From Nereocystis luetkeana (taxonomy: Eukaryota; Sar; Phaeophyceae; Laminariales; Laminariaceae), in NCBI GenBank assembly GCA_031213475.1, contig JARUPZ010000016.1:8200270-8264269 (forward strand): a stretch of DNA of 64,000 nucleotides, read 5' to 3'. The notes beneath the pieces were generated by a model, which saw only the letters and a list, made by a program, of their open reading frames with translations, was not told the DNA's origin and searched no databases. Of this stretch, positions 47,413-59,964 are shown in pieces. A program made the position numbers and the translations under genes. How positions within the stretch are numbered: the first letter of the stretch is position 1; every line of letters starts with the position of its first letter.

Positions 47413-49903
47413 GCGTCCCCCTTTCTGTGCTCTGCAGACTTCAACAAGGCGATGAAGTCTGGAAAGTGGTTCGGCGTTCTGTAATCTGTAATGTTCGTTC
47501 GAGATGCTGGTACAGCGGTACGATTAATTTCTATTAATAGCAAGTACAAATCTAAAGGTGTGGTCGGAGAGGAGAGAGGAGAGAGTTGATGCCTCCATGG
47601 TGCGACTACAAATGGGCACAACCGCAGCTGTGATACGTAGGCCGCGACATTTCGAGCTGCCCATGCTTCGTTCTATTGGCTGCCAGTTGTACCAGATTGC
47701 GCTGCTGTGTGCAAGCGCCGAAAAATTCTGAGAGCCTTCCTTTTTTTTCAAACTCAAAATTCAACCGTTTGATTCCACACCCTGTCATATCTAGCTGACC
47801 GAAGCTTGTCCCCCCGCGCTTGTGTCTACCGTTCTCTCACATCGGACGGAAGTCAAATCAGGGGATGGGTAGCACGAGGAATTCTCCAATGAGCGCCGTT
47901 TCGCCGCCGTTGAACCCTGGCCGTGTCCCCTACAACAACCTTTCGGAGAACGAACGCCCACCAGGTTTGGTACAGCAGTACATGACACGTCGTGATCGGA
48001 AGATGCAGAAGCGTCGTACAGAGAGAGCCCTGTGGATGCCCTAGATTTCATATTCGGATTGGATCCGCGGCGCACGGTGAACGATATTTCCACATCCGCG
48101 CAGAGAGGGGCCATGCGTCCCGCAGCAACTAAAGACAGTTCTGCGCACTCGCAACGGCCCGCAAGATGTGACCGGGTTTCGAATTGTGATCTCTGGGCGC
48201 AAACCGCTCTTCTATGCGACACGATGTGTTTTCGTTCAGAACTTGTCGGAAGAATATTTTCGTGTGCGAAACACCTTCTCGTACGTATAGTAGCGCATTG
48301 GGTATCGGTATCATGAAGGGTGTCGGCGTTCCCGCGCTATATATTGCGATGCTCACCATTATTTGTACGCGTAATGATCATATTGTAGCAACAACGCCTT
48401 TCAAAACCAAGCCGCGCAGATCGATATTGAGCTCGTGTTGGTGGAGGGGCCTGCTTGCAACGTGTTGTATACCTGGTATCCGAGAGAGAAAGGAGTATTG
48501 GCGTCGCTGAAGCTGAACTAACTTACTTCGCTTGCTGAACGTTGCGTAGCAGATCCGTTTCGGAGAGAGAGAGAGGGAGAGGTGGCAAGATAACCGTCAT
48601 CTCAGAACAAAACAATATAGCCACTGCTCACCTCACCCTATAGTTCGCGGTTCCACGACTCGTTGGTCAAACCCTGTTTGTACGGCAGAAGCGCTTGTAT
48701 TAGCTAAAAGCGTTCAGAAGGTCCGCTTTCTGAAGAGCTCGCGTAGATCTTCCCGCGTACGCGAACTCCCTGAGATGTGCTCGCACGGCTCCTAAAGGTT
48801 TTCCAAACACAACAAACCCACGGTACACTATCCAAGCATGTCTCTGGTTAGGGTTATAGGGTTGAGATTAGAGTTAGACGTCTCGGTCGGGGTAGTGGCC
48901 ACCGTCAGCCGAAGCCGAAACAAATATCTCCGTCGGCAAAAAAAGCGTTTGCATGTCTCGCGATAACCCTACTGTATACCAGGTATACCTTACTGAAGCA
49001 GCATACTTTTATGCGGGTGCAACATAAGCATCGTGCCTGCGCGGGCAGGTCTACAGCGGTTGCCATATGATTGGATGCATTGTAGCCAGGGATTTTACCG
49101 GCGGCAAGTAATTCGTACCCAGAGTAGGAAACCCTATCATCAGCCTTCGACGCAATGTCCGATAGCTGAAAGTACACCCCGCGCACCAACGACACGCGGT
49201 GGAATCTGAATATTGCATATCGCGGTCTTTGTTTCCGAACAGTTAGCCGTTCAAATATGAATAGTTGTGGCGCATGCTGCCGAACGCTATGCCACCGGCA
49301 CTCCGCACGATGCTGCCCCGTCGATACATTGCCTTCGATATCAAGACCCGCCCACTCGGCGCGCTGCCGGGTCCAATGGGTATCAGCGACCGCATCAAGT
49401 GGCTCCAGTGAAAGACGAGTTTGTTGAGGCTCAAGGTCCTGGCGGGTGTCATGTGCGGTACATCTTGGCTGACAGAACCCTTGCGTATTGCCTATACGAA
49501 ATATGTTACACCAATGATGCCCATACTTTCGCACCATATACTGTAGAGTCCGGGAGTTCTAGTTGACGTGGTTTCACGATGCCCGTAACATTTCCTTTTG
49601 TTTTCTTGTGGCAACCGTTTCGTTGTTCGCTGATCACTTTTCGTCTTCGCCATCCATTTTGTCTTGGAATGTGCAGATGATCTTCCATCGGAAGTCACCA
49701 TACCCCGTCTACACCCCCCCGAGCTTCGGTTTTCGGTGCCCAGCCCGACTTTCCCGGGTAAGCAGCACGCGCAGATTGCTATCACAATGACTCCTCGCCC
49801 GTCCGTTTCTCTCTCCCTCTCTGTCCCCTGTTCCCGGCATCGTGTATATGTACGGCGTTGCTGGTGTCATGCGGCCAGGGGCGTTTCTCCCCGGCTGCTG
49901 CTA

Positions 49904-50017
49904 ATATGACGGGGGACCATAATTAATAGGACCCACGGTACACACAAAAATCTATCTATATCAATATTTTCACCATCAATATTTGGTTCTATGTACTACG
50001 CATGGTCCCCCGTAATA
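49904..50017. mobile_element. MITE-A copy 4
   Basis: Arms gacgggggaccataattaat and the diverged right arm catggtcccccgtaata flank a core with aaatctatctatatcaat. The right arm carries several substitutions, so this copy is older or less constrained. Confidence 0.8.
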
Positions 50018-51027
50018 ATAGGGTGTTTGCGAAAGAACCGATTATGGTTGGGTCGCGAACCACAGGCTACTCACCAAACCAAAACATAATCGGGTTTGAA
50101 ACTGCTTGCGAGAACCCAAAACGAGCATTTCGGTTTTGAACAGGAAATAAAATTCTAGGAATTTATAGTACAGCAGCAAATGACGAATAACGAAATAAAA
50201 GTACGAAAAATGGAACACCAACGGCTTCGCACGAGATGCTGCTCCCTACTGCTGCTGCGTGGCTCGCTGCGTTTGTGTCTGCTCTGTGTGCTCTATGGCA
50301 GTCATGCGAAGAGTGTCAATCGATGCGACCGGGGCCTGTTGTGCAGTGCGTGCGTAGGCGTGCTGTGGGTGTGTCTGTGGTGCGGTAACACGCCCCAGAG
50401 CCCAGAGTACCGCTACTTTGTTGCCGCAGCAACAACAAGCAGCACAGCAGAGCAACAACTTCAGCATCAGCCCACAACGCACACGGCGCCGTCAACAATG
50501 TTGCAGCTGCACCCTGCCAGCCCTCCGCCGCATACGGCCGTATGCCTTTGCCGGCCATAACGAGGGCCTCGCGTTGACACGGACTCCCCGAATGGGCCGT
50601 GCGCTTGGTTAAATAGCTTGGTGGTGAGAGGCAACCCATGTATCATGCCTCACTCCTTCTGGCTGCTGCTGTACGCTGTGCGATGAGAACCTGACATCAA
50701 CGATTATGATTTCTTGCCAAATACGATGTTTTCATTCGTCCGGGGCGATTCCGGGTTGTCCTGGCCAATAGGGTGAAGATCCTAATCGAAACCCAAGAAG
50801 GCAAACCCAACCCGAAAAAATGTGAACATATGGGCCATATGAGGCAATTTTGGGTCCTGATTTTGGGAAGTTGATTATTTTTTGGGATCGGGAGAATATA
50901 AATTGGCCAAACCAAACCATGATCGGAACTTCGCAAACACCATAATAGAGCATTTTGTCCTACTATCGTATACTGCTGGTATTTTATCTCCCGTGTATGT
51001 TTTTTTCGTTTGTTTCGCAACGTTCAG

Positions 51028-51149
51028 CTCTTGCCCTCGGTGGCTTGATCTTGATACGAATAGCAGCATCTACCGTGCCGCCCCGGTGGATGCCGTGGTC
51101 CGCGCGTTCATTGGCGCAGCGTCAACTGTGAACGCCGGGTCGTACCTTG
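51028..51149 (+). CDS. Possible internal exon, hypothetical
   Basis: An acceptor (cgcaacgttcag) and a GT donor (cttg|gtggtg) bracket a GC-rich open stretch in AT-richer surroundings. One frame reads RAAPVDAVVRAFIGAASTV. It could be an upstream exon of the membrane protein gene at 53096, but phase and family support are lacking. Confidence 0.25.
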
Positions 51150-51619
51150 GTGGTGTGATGTCGAAGAAAGAAGGGGCGTCCACCGCTTGGATTGTTTGTC
51201 GCGCCACGCAAACATGGCCCTATTTTCCGTCAGGACTCCAAGGCGCTGTGGGAGCAGTGCGATAGCGAGACTAACCTCTATCGTTGCGTTCTAGATTAAG
51301 AAATAACATATGCTGCACGGTGGTTGTGCGGAGGCTCTGGTGCGTGCTGGGCCCACGCCTGGTACGCTCTGCGCTGTTTTACGTTCGACTACAAGGAGGG
51401 GAGGAAGGCTACGCCGACAACCTCTTTCAACCCTCCCTCTTCCGGCTGTCGCTAGCAAATCGCACAGCAGAAAAATTGAAACTGTCGTTAACGTGTATGC
51501 TCTGGGAGGTTTTGTGTAACCTAAAAGGTCACCAACCCTGGTTCCTTACTTTGCGGAAACTATATTGCGGCGGACGCCCGGAAAAAAAATGTGAACCGTC
51601 ACTTATTTTTTTTCGCTAG

Positions 51620-52255
51620 ACAGGGTGGCGGGGGGGGTGTGCTCCTTATCGTCCATGGCCGTAGCCGTATGACCATAGACCCTCGCATCCCTATAATGCC
51701 GGGACGGAGCACATCGGGTTTTCACCGACCAGGCAGACATTGCTTGCACCAAGCGCGAAGCGCCGTTAGGTATTGGGTGAGTCGCATGAAGGGTGAGGTG
51801 CATCCTATTATGGGGACCATAGTTAATAGGACCAAATATTGTTGGTAAAAATACCGAAACATATGTTTTTTTGTCTGTACCGTAGGTCCTATTTAATATG
51901 CCCCCCCGTAATACTAAGAACCGCTTTTGAGGCGGATTTTCTTGCATATGGATGACAGCGTCAATGAATTGATTCAATTTCTGGTGTGGCCGGTGCCAGA
52001 GAAAGCAATGGGAGTACGATGTAACTGCCTCGTGGGTGCCTTACCATATAGGCACTACGTGATACGATCATCCCCCTTGTGCGGAGTGGAGGTTCTCCCC
52101 GCACAAAAATGATCTAGCTCGACCGCCAGCCGTGGTGACCGCCAAAAAAAAAACGGGTACCCTGGCTGTCTAGTGTAGCTCAAGTAGTGAGCGGCATCTT
52201 TTACAGTGTCGTCGCCAACCGACGCCAACCCAACCTCTATGTATATACCAGGTGT
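51620..52255 (+). repeat. rep-A interrupted by MITE-A
   Basis: Begins gtgtgctccttatcgtccat and matches rep-A to catccta, is broken by MITE-A at 51806-51913, then resumes with ctaagaaccgc and runs to ccaacccaacctc. Stands head-to-tail with the next copy. Confidence 0.9.
51806..51913. mobile_element. MITE-A copy 5 (nested in rep-A)
   Basis: Arms tattatggggaccatagtta and the diverged tttaatatgcccccccgtaa. It splits the rep-A sequence 'catcctac|taagaacc', with TA flanks on both sides. Confidence 0.9.
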
Positions 52256-52812
52256 ATATATGGGGGACAGGGGGGAGGGGGGTGTACTCCTTATCATGCA
52301 TGGCCGTAGCCGTATGACCATAGACCCTCGTATCCCTTCAATGCCGGAACGGAGCATGTCGGGTTTTCACCGACCAGGCAGACATTGCTTGCACCAAGCG
52401 CGAAGCGCCGTGAGGTGTTGGGCGAGTCGCATGAAGGGTGAGGTGTATCCTACTAAGAACGGCTATTGGGGTGGATTTTCTTGCATATGGCTGACAGCGT
52501 CAATGAATTGATTAAATTTCTGGTGCGACCAGTTCCAGAGACAGCAATGGGTTTACTATGTAACTGCCTCGTGGGTGTCTTACCATGTACACACGACGTG
52601 ATACGATCATCCCACGAGTGAGGAGTAATTGTTCTCCCCGCACAAAAATGATCTAACTCGACCGCCAGCCGTGGTGACCGCCGAAACAAAAAGCAAAAAA
52701 ACGGCACCCTGGCTGTCTAGCTCACGTAGTGAAAGGCGTGTTTTACAGCGTCGTCGCCAACCGACGCCAACCCGTCCTATATATACCAGGTATAAAATAG
52801 GGGGGCTAGACA
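52256..52812 (+). repeat. rep-A, near full length (second of a direct pair)
   Basis: Runs from tatgggggacaggggggagg and gtgtactccttatcatgcat to tataccaggtataaaatagg. It shares private variants with the preceding copy (ctccttatc instead of tcgatagg), so the two probably arose by local duplication. Confidence 0.9.
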
Positions 52813-53095
52813 GGGGGAGGGTTACGAGAACCAAGTGAAGAAAAAATAAAATAAGGATATTTATTTTTATCTTTTTCTATTTTATCATGTAAATCATAAA
52901 GGTTGCAACGGTTTCCATTCCGACCTCTGGGGGTGTGGTGTGTCGTTTTCTCTTTTTCGCGGACGCACCTGGTCAGTCGCAGATTTTGGCGATGTCGAAA
53001 GTGGTCCTTTTCTGTGCGCGGTGTAAACTAGAAACTCACATTCGTTCGTAATTTTATCTGTTTCAACCATATCTCCCGTACCTCCTTGTCTTCAG

Positions 53096-54611
53096 GGCCG
53101 ACCATTTCCAGCGAAAAGCTCATGGCCTGCCACCAGTATTCAAGAGCTATTCGGGTGCTGGCCGTGCTCGACGCGGTGATAGTTCTGTACGGCGCCTCCG
53201 CCTTCACGTGAGATGAAACCGTTGACCGTTGAACGTATTATTCCACGAGGGCCGGGGGCGAGTTTGGCCCCCGATATGGATGTTGAATGACGGTCGAATG
53301 TGCTATTGCTAAACGACCAATATACAGGCAACCGTCATTTACTGTTGCGGCTGTTCTTGTTCTCCTCGCATTAACTCATTGCCCGAGTCCAGTCTGTGGT
53401 CACAAGACAGGCTCCAATAACTTTAGAGTGGACGAGTATCTCAGGATGTTTTTCTTCAGCAGAACACATAGCTGAAGCTGCATGTGAGTCGTCTGTACTC
53501 CTTCCATCTTTCGATGCTGCTACTATTCAGTTTGAGAGACCCCCGCCTTTTCGTCGAGGTTATTTCGGGAGGTCATGCTCCGCATAGTGAATAAGGCAGA
53601 AATGCCATAAGGTTTACTTTTGAGGTGTAGCCACCTCGCATCTCGCTTGGCCTGCAGCGACGAAATATTGCTTTAAACTGTGCTGCTGGCATATGACTTT
53701 CCCGCGTACGATGGTTCCGCACACCAACGCCACTCTAGGCCGCTGATCCTGATGCTCTGGGGACCCATCGCCGGCTACGTTTCTTCCACCTTCCGGCTTA
53801 AAGCAGCGAACGCCTTCCTATTCTACTACGGTTTGAGGGTTTGCTGGGATATTGGTTGGCTATTGAGCGGCGGGATCACGTGGTGAGTGCAACAGCTGTT
53901 AGGGTGAACGTGCAGTACTTATCAATGCGCGCACCGCTGGACGAACATCGAGAATTCGGTGTTGGTGAACCTTCGTATATTCTGCGTGTAGGCCCCAGCG
54001 TAGAGGCCGCTCACCGCGGTGGCTTCCGTAGCCCCAAGCCATGGCGAACATCCACGTGTAGACCCCTTTTAGGACTGCACTCCCGTTTAGGGGGTGAATT
54101 ACTTGGAAGTATTCAGAGGTGTAAGCCTCTGTACCTGGTACAGTGCAGTGGTAAACGGGGTTAGCTACATGCATGGTCACCACCGTGCACTCCGGCAAGA
54201 AACTCCGGTCTAGCCGGCTTCACAAAGAGAAAGCAATACCCGACGTGAAACACCACACTATCCTTATGATACGCACCCGCTGCGCTGCCGTCTGTTTTTG
54301 TGTCGTGCGTGTTCGGTTCACGTATCGTTCGGGCCACCGTTGCGTCACAGGATCGTTGTGTGGGTTTTTTTGGTCACAGACGCTGCTGCCTCCGGACTGG
54401 TGTACCTCTACCTGACGCTGCTGCGCAAGTGCACGCCTTCCGAGATAGCGCAACTCCGAGACCCGAACGCCTCGTGGGCGTCGGCCTTTTTCCCGTTCAC
54501 GTCTTCGAGTACGATTTCTTCGAATCCGTCTTTGCCTTGATGGGAACGGCCGTTGTAGCGCTGCCCCCCGTCGTGGTGCCAGCAGGCCGGTCTTTCGAGA
54601 ACTGGTTCTTC
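53096..54611 (+). CDS. Multi-pass membrane protein, family not recognised (partial gene model)
   Basis: Three plus-strand exon candidates with GT-AG borders are visible: 53096-53207, 53739-53882 and 54380-54611. The first two join in frame and encode hydrophobic helices (AIRVLAVLDAVIVLYGASAF, then LILMLWGPIAGYV, and NAFLFYYGLRVCWDIGWLL). The third follows a strong pyrimidine-rich acceptor. It is open in two frames: one reads GLVYLYLTLLRKCTPSEIA early, the other reads FPVHVFEYDFFESVFALMG and ends NWFFAG at a GT donor. With the obvious donor at 53882 the join to the third exon creates a stop, so a missing exon, an alternative donor (53880) or a frameshift must be involved. Upstream and downstream exons were not found. 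I infer a polytopic membrane protein and assign no function. Confidence 0.5.
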
Positions 54612-55984
54612 GCAGGTAATGTTGAAAAAACCTTGTAGTGGACAGGCTGGGTGGATTAGGCTGGATGGGTCAAGCTTAACCCTTTTACTACCGCGAAACA
54701 CAAGCCTAAAGTACTTCCAAGTAGTTTGTGCTAAGATATGGGGTTGCAGTACTGAAGGTGTCAAGTCCTTTATAATTGCGCCCCACATTGTTGGGACAGA
54801 CTACTTGGATTTAGTGTGATTGTGTTTTTTCGGGGTATTTTATAGCGACGAGTTCAGCGTCAGAAGGAAAGCCAGTGTATGTGCCGTGTGTGATGTCGAT
54901 GTGGGATTAGTGGTGGTGGAACGTCTTGTGTTTAATTCGAAAGGAAGGTGTGGGGGCTGAAATTATGTTGCTGAAGTTTGGCATGTATCGCAGGTGTAAT
55001 GTGGAATTAGAAGTGGCGATCCATCGTGTATTTATTTCGGGGGGAAGCGCGCACGCTCAAAAGTATTGAACTGATTTTGCAGTTTCTTGGGGGGGGTTGT
55101 TGAGTTCGTGTGGTTGAAGTCGTTGTTGGTCTTGTTGAAAAACTGCCGATTTGGATAGTCTGTTTTTGCAGAGGGAATCCGATACGTACCACGGTATAAA
55201 AATATGCAGCGGGGACGTCTATACATTCACCACTCTTGCGTCCTTACGTCGTGGCTGCCCCGTTTTTCAGCGAGGCAAGATTGTCTGGTTGCTGGTGTGC
55301 ATAAGACGACCTCGCCCAAAGACTTTGGTGTCGCGCAGCCATGATAACGCTGCGTTTTCCGGCCCAATCGAGTTCATGTGAAGAGAGGGGTTATGTTTCT
55401 GGTATTGTGTACCCCCTTTTATCATGGAGCAATTTTTGCGGTGAAAATACGTACGTAGGTACATTGCTGGGCTACAGCCACCAATTATAAATACCAGGTA
55501 CTAGGGTATGTTGTTTGACGAGGGATACACAGAAGGGGCGTCCACAAGATGAAGGCATATTTATCGCCCTAAAGGGCATGGGGTCACCTGTGATGTGTAA
55601 CAGGAAGCAGATTTTTAAGGGCCGGGGCCACCTTTGGCGTAAGCAGGAAGCAGACTTTAGTAGTGCTTGATCAAGTTTGCTTCATATTATAACAAAGGCG
55701 CTACGTTCGCTGGTGTGAATTACTTCTATTAATAATAAGATTAAGGCATGTGGAATAGAGTTTTTAAGGCACCGACTAACACTGCCGTAGGACTGCTGTA
55801 AGTAGCCTGGCGCTGCGGGTCTTGTGTTTCTGTGTACCCGTTCTCCCGCCGTCGTCGTTGCTGTTGTCGTTGTTGTTGCTATTGTTGCGCGCCATGGCGA
55901 GGCTGGTATGTCAGAGAGAAGCGGCTCCGTGGCGAGTTGCATGGAAAAAACGTGCGTTGAAGATAATAAGAGGGTGCATCAAGC

Positions 55985-56155
55985 GGGTGTTATGGGTGCC
56001 ATTGACCCGGGGAGGGGGGCATGCTTATGGTCGTGAATCTGTCGATATAACAGAAAGCATGTACCCTGGGGCCCGTGACCGGGGGGGGGGGGGGGGGGGG
56101 GGGGGCATGCTTTTGATCGTAAAAGTGTCGGAATGAAAGAAAGCGTCTGCCCTGG
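55985..56155. repeat. About 95-bp tandem duplication with G run
   Basis: gggcatgcttatggtcgtga ... agaaagcatgtaccctgggg is repeated as gggcatgcttttgatcgtaa ... agaaagcgtctgccctggag, the two separated by about 24 consecutive G. Confidence 0.75.
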
Positions 56156-58359
56156 AGCCTGAAGTACGTGCGTTCGCTTGAACGAAATAGTTTTGTATAC
56201 CAAGAAAGAGCGCTGCAGTGCAAAGTTCCAACTTGACATGGAACAGGTCGACCTCCACCGATGGCTGGGAGCACCATGATGAATACAATAGGCACGAATT
56301 ATCTGGTGCCTGTAATAGGAATGCCGCAACGTATTTGCTAATCATTTTCTTACTCGCAAGACTGATGAGTCTCGACGAGCAGGAGCCACCTCAATCCACC
56401 CCTCGGACACCCACCAACTCTGGCGCACACACGGCAGCATTGTCGTGTCACACATCAACCGAGGTAAAATCGACACAGGTGTAGAAGTGTTGTGGACTTC
56501 GAACTATAGTTTTACCCGTCCACCAGGGAGGATAAAAAGAACGAAGCAATGCCTCGTACGCTTTGCAACACGAAAACCGCACAGCATCGCTGCCCGAGCT
56601 ATCCCAAGGGAGCGACACGTGCACAATACTAACGACGATTGAATGCACTATCCAAAATCTGGGAGAACTGAAAAAAATCGCCATCAGAAACCGTGCGGCC
56701 CAATAACTTGTCGATGGTTCGCGAAGCCCCCTCGGGCCAGATTCTGCTTGTGTTGTCTGACGCTGTCGGGGTCCAAATTGCCACCCCCCCAGTTGCTATG
56801 CCTCGCTTTGTCGTGCTGTCGCGCTTTCTCTCCGTCCATCACCCTGCCGTCCCGGTAAACGGCGCGAGTTGCGCCGGCACTGCCAACCCTGCCCCTGGGC
56901 GTTGCTATCTTGAGGAAACCTAGCCTCGACTCAGCCTCTCGTAAAAGGTCCTTCGCCTGTCATGGGCGACGGGTGGCAACACGGTGGACATTAATTTTGC
57001 ATTTGGGTTAAAGAGCTGCGAGATCGTGCCCTTGGCATTTTGTGTTTGGCGTTTGCAGCCAAGAATTGCGAGTGCATGTCTGGAGTAAAATCTCCGCGGA
57101 CCGGAGGGCAAAAATCGGGGGGAAATATCGCCCCATCCATTCTGGTAACCAATACCCAACCACGGGCGCTATAAAATACGACAAGCAAAGGTCGTCTTAC
57201 TTTGCCCCGCCAATAAGAAAGTGCCCAATAAGAACATAATGATCACTTTTTGGAGAACGCTAAGAAAATTGGGTTAAGAAAAACGGCTCAGCGGTTAACA
57301 CTACATCAAATCCTCTATAATAGCCTATGCTCAAGGTTGTTTGAAGATGGCGCCCCAATAAGGACCTCAGGCTTGCCCATATTAGGTGTTTCTTGTTGGC
57401 GGGCCCATACTGTATCTAACTGTGGTACGTACTTATACCAGGTACGTTTGAAGTACAGTAAGAGACCAAAAGGTGCCACGATCATGAGATTCCAACGGTG
57501 CAGCGACACACCGTCGGTGATCTCTGGTAAGTCGTCATTTTCGAGTTTTAGGCTTTGGCTGCTGGGTATTGGGTACATACACTTGAAGCACACAGCTGTT
57601 GTTTGATGTTCTCAAGTTGACTCGTCACCATCATCTAGTTAGTTCAAGACATATTCTGGGGAAAAATAACTACAGCGAATACTGGGTGCGCACCTGTTGG
57701 TCAGTGGGACCGTCATGCACCCATGCCGGGGGACCATCGCAACATGTTGCCTCGTTGCGATTGTGCCCAAAAGCTCTAATGGAATCGGCTGGCTTGCCAT
57801 CATGCGGCAACCCAGCGCGCGCAGCTGCACTCAGGCCGATGAAAGACAGTGATTATCAAGTGATGTTGGCTGTGACGCAGTGGTGATACTACGCCAATGG
57901 TTTTGCTTCTAAGAAGAGTCGATCGGTTAGAACCATGGGTAAACCATGTGTCACACGTACTACAGTAGTAGCGGTAGCCCAGTGCACGTGCGAGTAGCTA
58001 TGGTCAGCCTGATATCCATTGAATGGGCGAGCAAAAGGAATAAAAGCACCGAGTGGTGCAATAAGAGAAACTTGCTGCTGCACGGTTCACCATATAGCTC
58101 ATTGCCGCGCACGCCATACTCTTACCCCAGTACAACTCCATGCGTACTGTAGGGTTTCATCTCCCCTATAGTTCCACCGAAACCAGGGCGTACCAAGCTA
58201 AACGAAAATGAGAGCGAATCGGGTTGGTGACGTTGGTGAAAGCGGCCAACCTCTTCAGTTTCGACAAAAACCGTTCAGCGAGTACGTGAGAAATCCCAAA
58301 GCCAAGCAAACTGCCGAGGAATTTTGAAAAATCCCGCATTCTAGGTTTGATAACCACGT

Positions 58360-58740
58360 AATCAGCAGACACCACATTGTTTGGGGTCGGACCTACGCCG
58401 GAGGGCAGGGCGACCCCGGTTCTCAGGCGACGCCCACCCAGACCTAGCGACGTAAACACGAAGCAGCAGCTTCCCTCGTGGGGCCAAGTGAAAGCCGATG
58501 CTGCTGTGCTCTCGTGACTCTATAAAGAACCAGGAGATTGAGACATAAAAGTACGATGTACTTTTGCTTGAGCACGCGCAATCAGCGAAAGCAACACCAC
58601 CACCAGCGCTCGGGGTCGGCCCAGGCACCCGACGGCAAGGCCACCCCGTGTACCACTCGACGCCCAACCAGGCCTGCAGACGTGAACACGAAGTACCAAC
58701 TTCCCTTGTGTGGCCGGCCTCCTACTGTAGTGAAAGTTAA
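58360..58740. repeat. About 230-bp spaced tandem duplication
   Basis: The block with ggggtcggacctacgccgga ... gcgacgcccacccagaccta ... aacacgaagcagcagcttcc recurs as ggggtcggcccaggcacccg ... tcgacgcccaaccaggcctg ... aacacgaagtaccaacttcc. Confidence 0.7.
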
Positions 58741-59307
58741 CTGCTGCTGCGCTTACCCATTGCCCACTGTAGTTTGATGCTATTAATAGCAGCGACTTGC
58801 CTTCGTACGAGCTCGAGCTATCAATAATACGAACGCAGTACTCGTGAACGATCACAACACAGACCGGAACACAGACCGGACAACGTTCGCGGAACGCCGA
58901 CACCACTCGATTCGACGATGGAGCGGTACTGCTGATATCGACGACTACTCGTGGTAGACCGTGGAAAGCTTCGAGCGAGCCAGCTGATTCTGTGAGGGCC
59001 AAAGGTCTCAGGCTCTTCGCGCACGTCCCAAAATCAACGATTCCAAAAAAAAATGGGCGCACCAAAACTACTACTGGCTGTATGCCGTAGTACCAAAACG
59101 TGAAAAGTAAAAAGGGTGAACCAAATTGCGGCGAAATTCGGCGCACACCGATTTCTGCGGCGCGCCGTGAAATCGGTTAAATTTTTATGCGGATTCCCTG
59201 TACCTGATCATACTCGCAGGTCTGTCTACCTGTTGTCTGTACATGCCGGCAATCGATTGAATGTATAAGCATAACTTGGTATGGGAAATGTGCTGGTGTA
59301 TATCAAA

Positions 59308-59656
59308 GCCGGTCGCCCCGGTGGTTCAAGTGGTTAACCTCGAATTCTACTTGTTTGAGTCCTGGGTTCGAGCCCTAGGAGGGTCGGACTTTGACTTTAT
59401 TTGCAAAAATAAAAAAAGGGATTCAATTGTTGAGAGCGCCTTGCAGCGTGGGTAGGCACAATTCGATGCGAGTCGACGAGGGAAGAAAAGGCTGAAATCT
59501 TCTCGCGATAAAAATGAAGGCACGTACCGTAGCGGGAAGGGGGGAGAAGAGCCTGCTATGTGGCCCCGGATCTGAGTTACGAGTTGGAAGGAGAGAGAGA
59601 AGAAGATGTGCGAAGATAATGAATGGGATGGAAAAAAAAAAAAAAAAAAAAAAAAA
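59308..59656 (+). mobile_element. tRNA-derived SINE, copy 3
   Basis: Full-length copy ending in about 26 A with one leading GA step. It is nearly identical to copy 1, differing by small deletions in the tRNA-like head (ttgtttgag instead of ttgtgtttgag). The clean poly-A tail suggests the most recent insertion of the three. Confidence 0.92.
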
Positions 59657-59964
59657 TATCACGAGTCACGATAGCTTTTGCCAGGTTGTCAGGTAGCAGG
59701 TATCGATATTTGGTACCCGAGCCTCGTACCAGGTATAACATTACAACTGGTATAATAGTATTGACCAGTACGTCATGGATACGTGTATGCGTGCTGTTAC
59801 GAAAAACTCTCGTTTTTACTGTATTATTAATATCATAGTGCTCCTCGTACTACGACGGTAGGGATCGGTACGTATCTGGTATGTACGTAGGGTTTGCAGT
59901 TGAGGGCCAGCGCCTTGGAAACGTATGGAGTGATACACCCTCGAATGCCGTAGCAACGTAGCAG

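Larger units (their letters stand above)
47086..51027. other. Region without a confidently supported gene
   Basis: Holds one possible exon (47285-47412), a MITE-A copy and several TACCAGGTA motifs. A minus-strand open frame of about 200 codons (48905-49537) has no recognisable domain. A GA-rich tract lies near 48563-48580. Confidence 0.5.
54612..59307. other. Region without a supported gene
   Basis: Contains a G-run duplication at 55985-56150, a spaced duplication at 58360-58740, a diverged half of a MITE-B-like arm near 54062 and 54680, and scattered TACCAGGTA motifs. An open stretch at 56693-56923 reads GQILLVLSDAVGVQIATPP but has no ATG start or splice support and is not called. Confidence 0.5.

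Noticed and set aside
48905..49537. 210-codon minus-strand frame
   Set aside because: No recognisable motif or family; could be a decayed element, but nothing supports it beyond openness.
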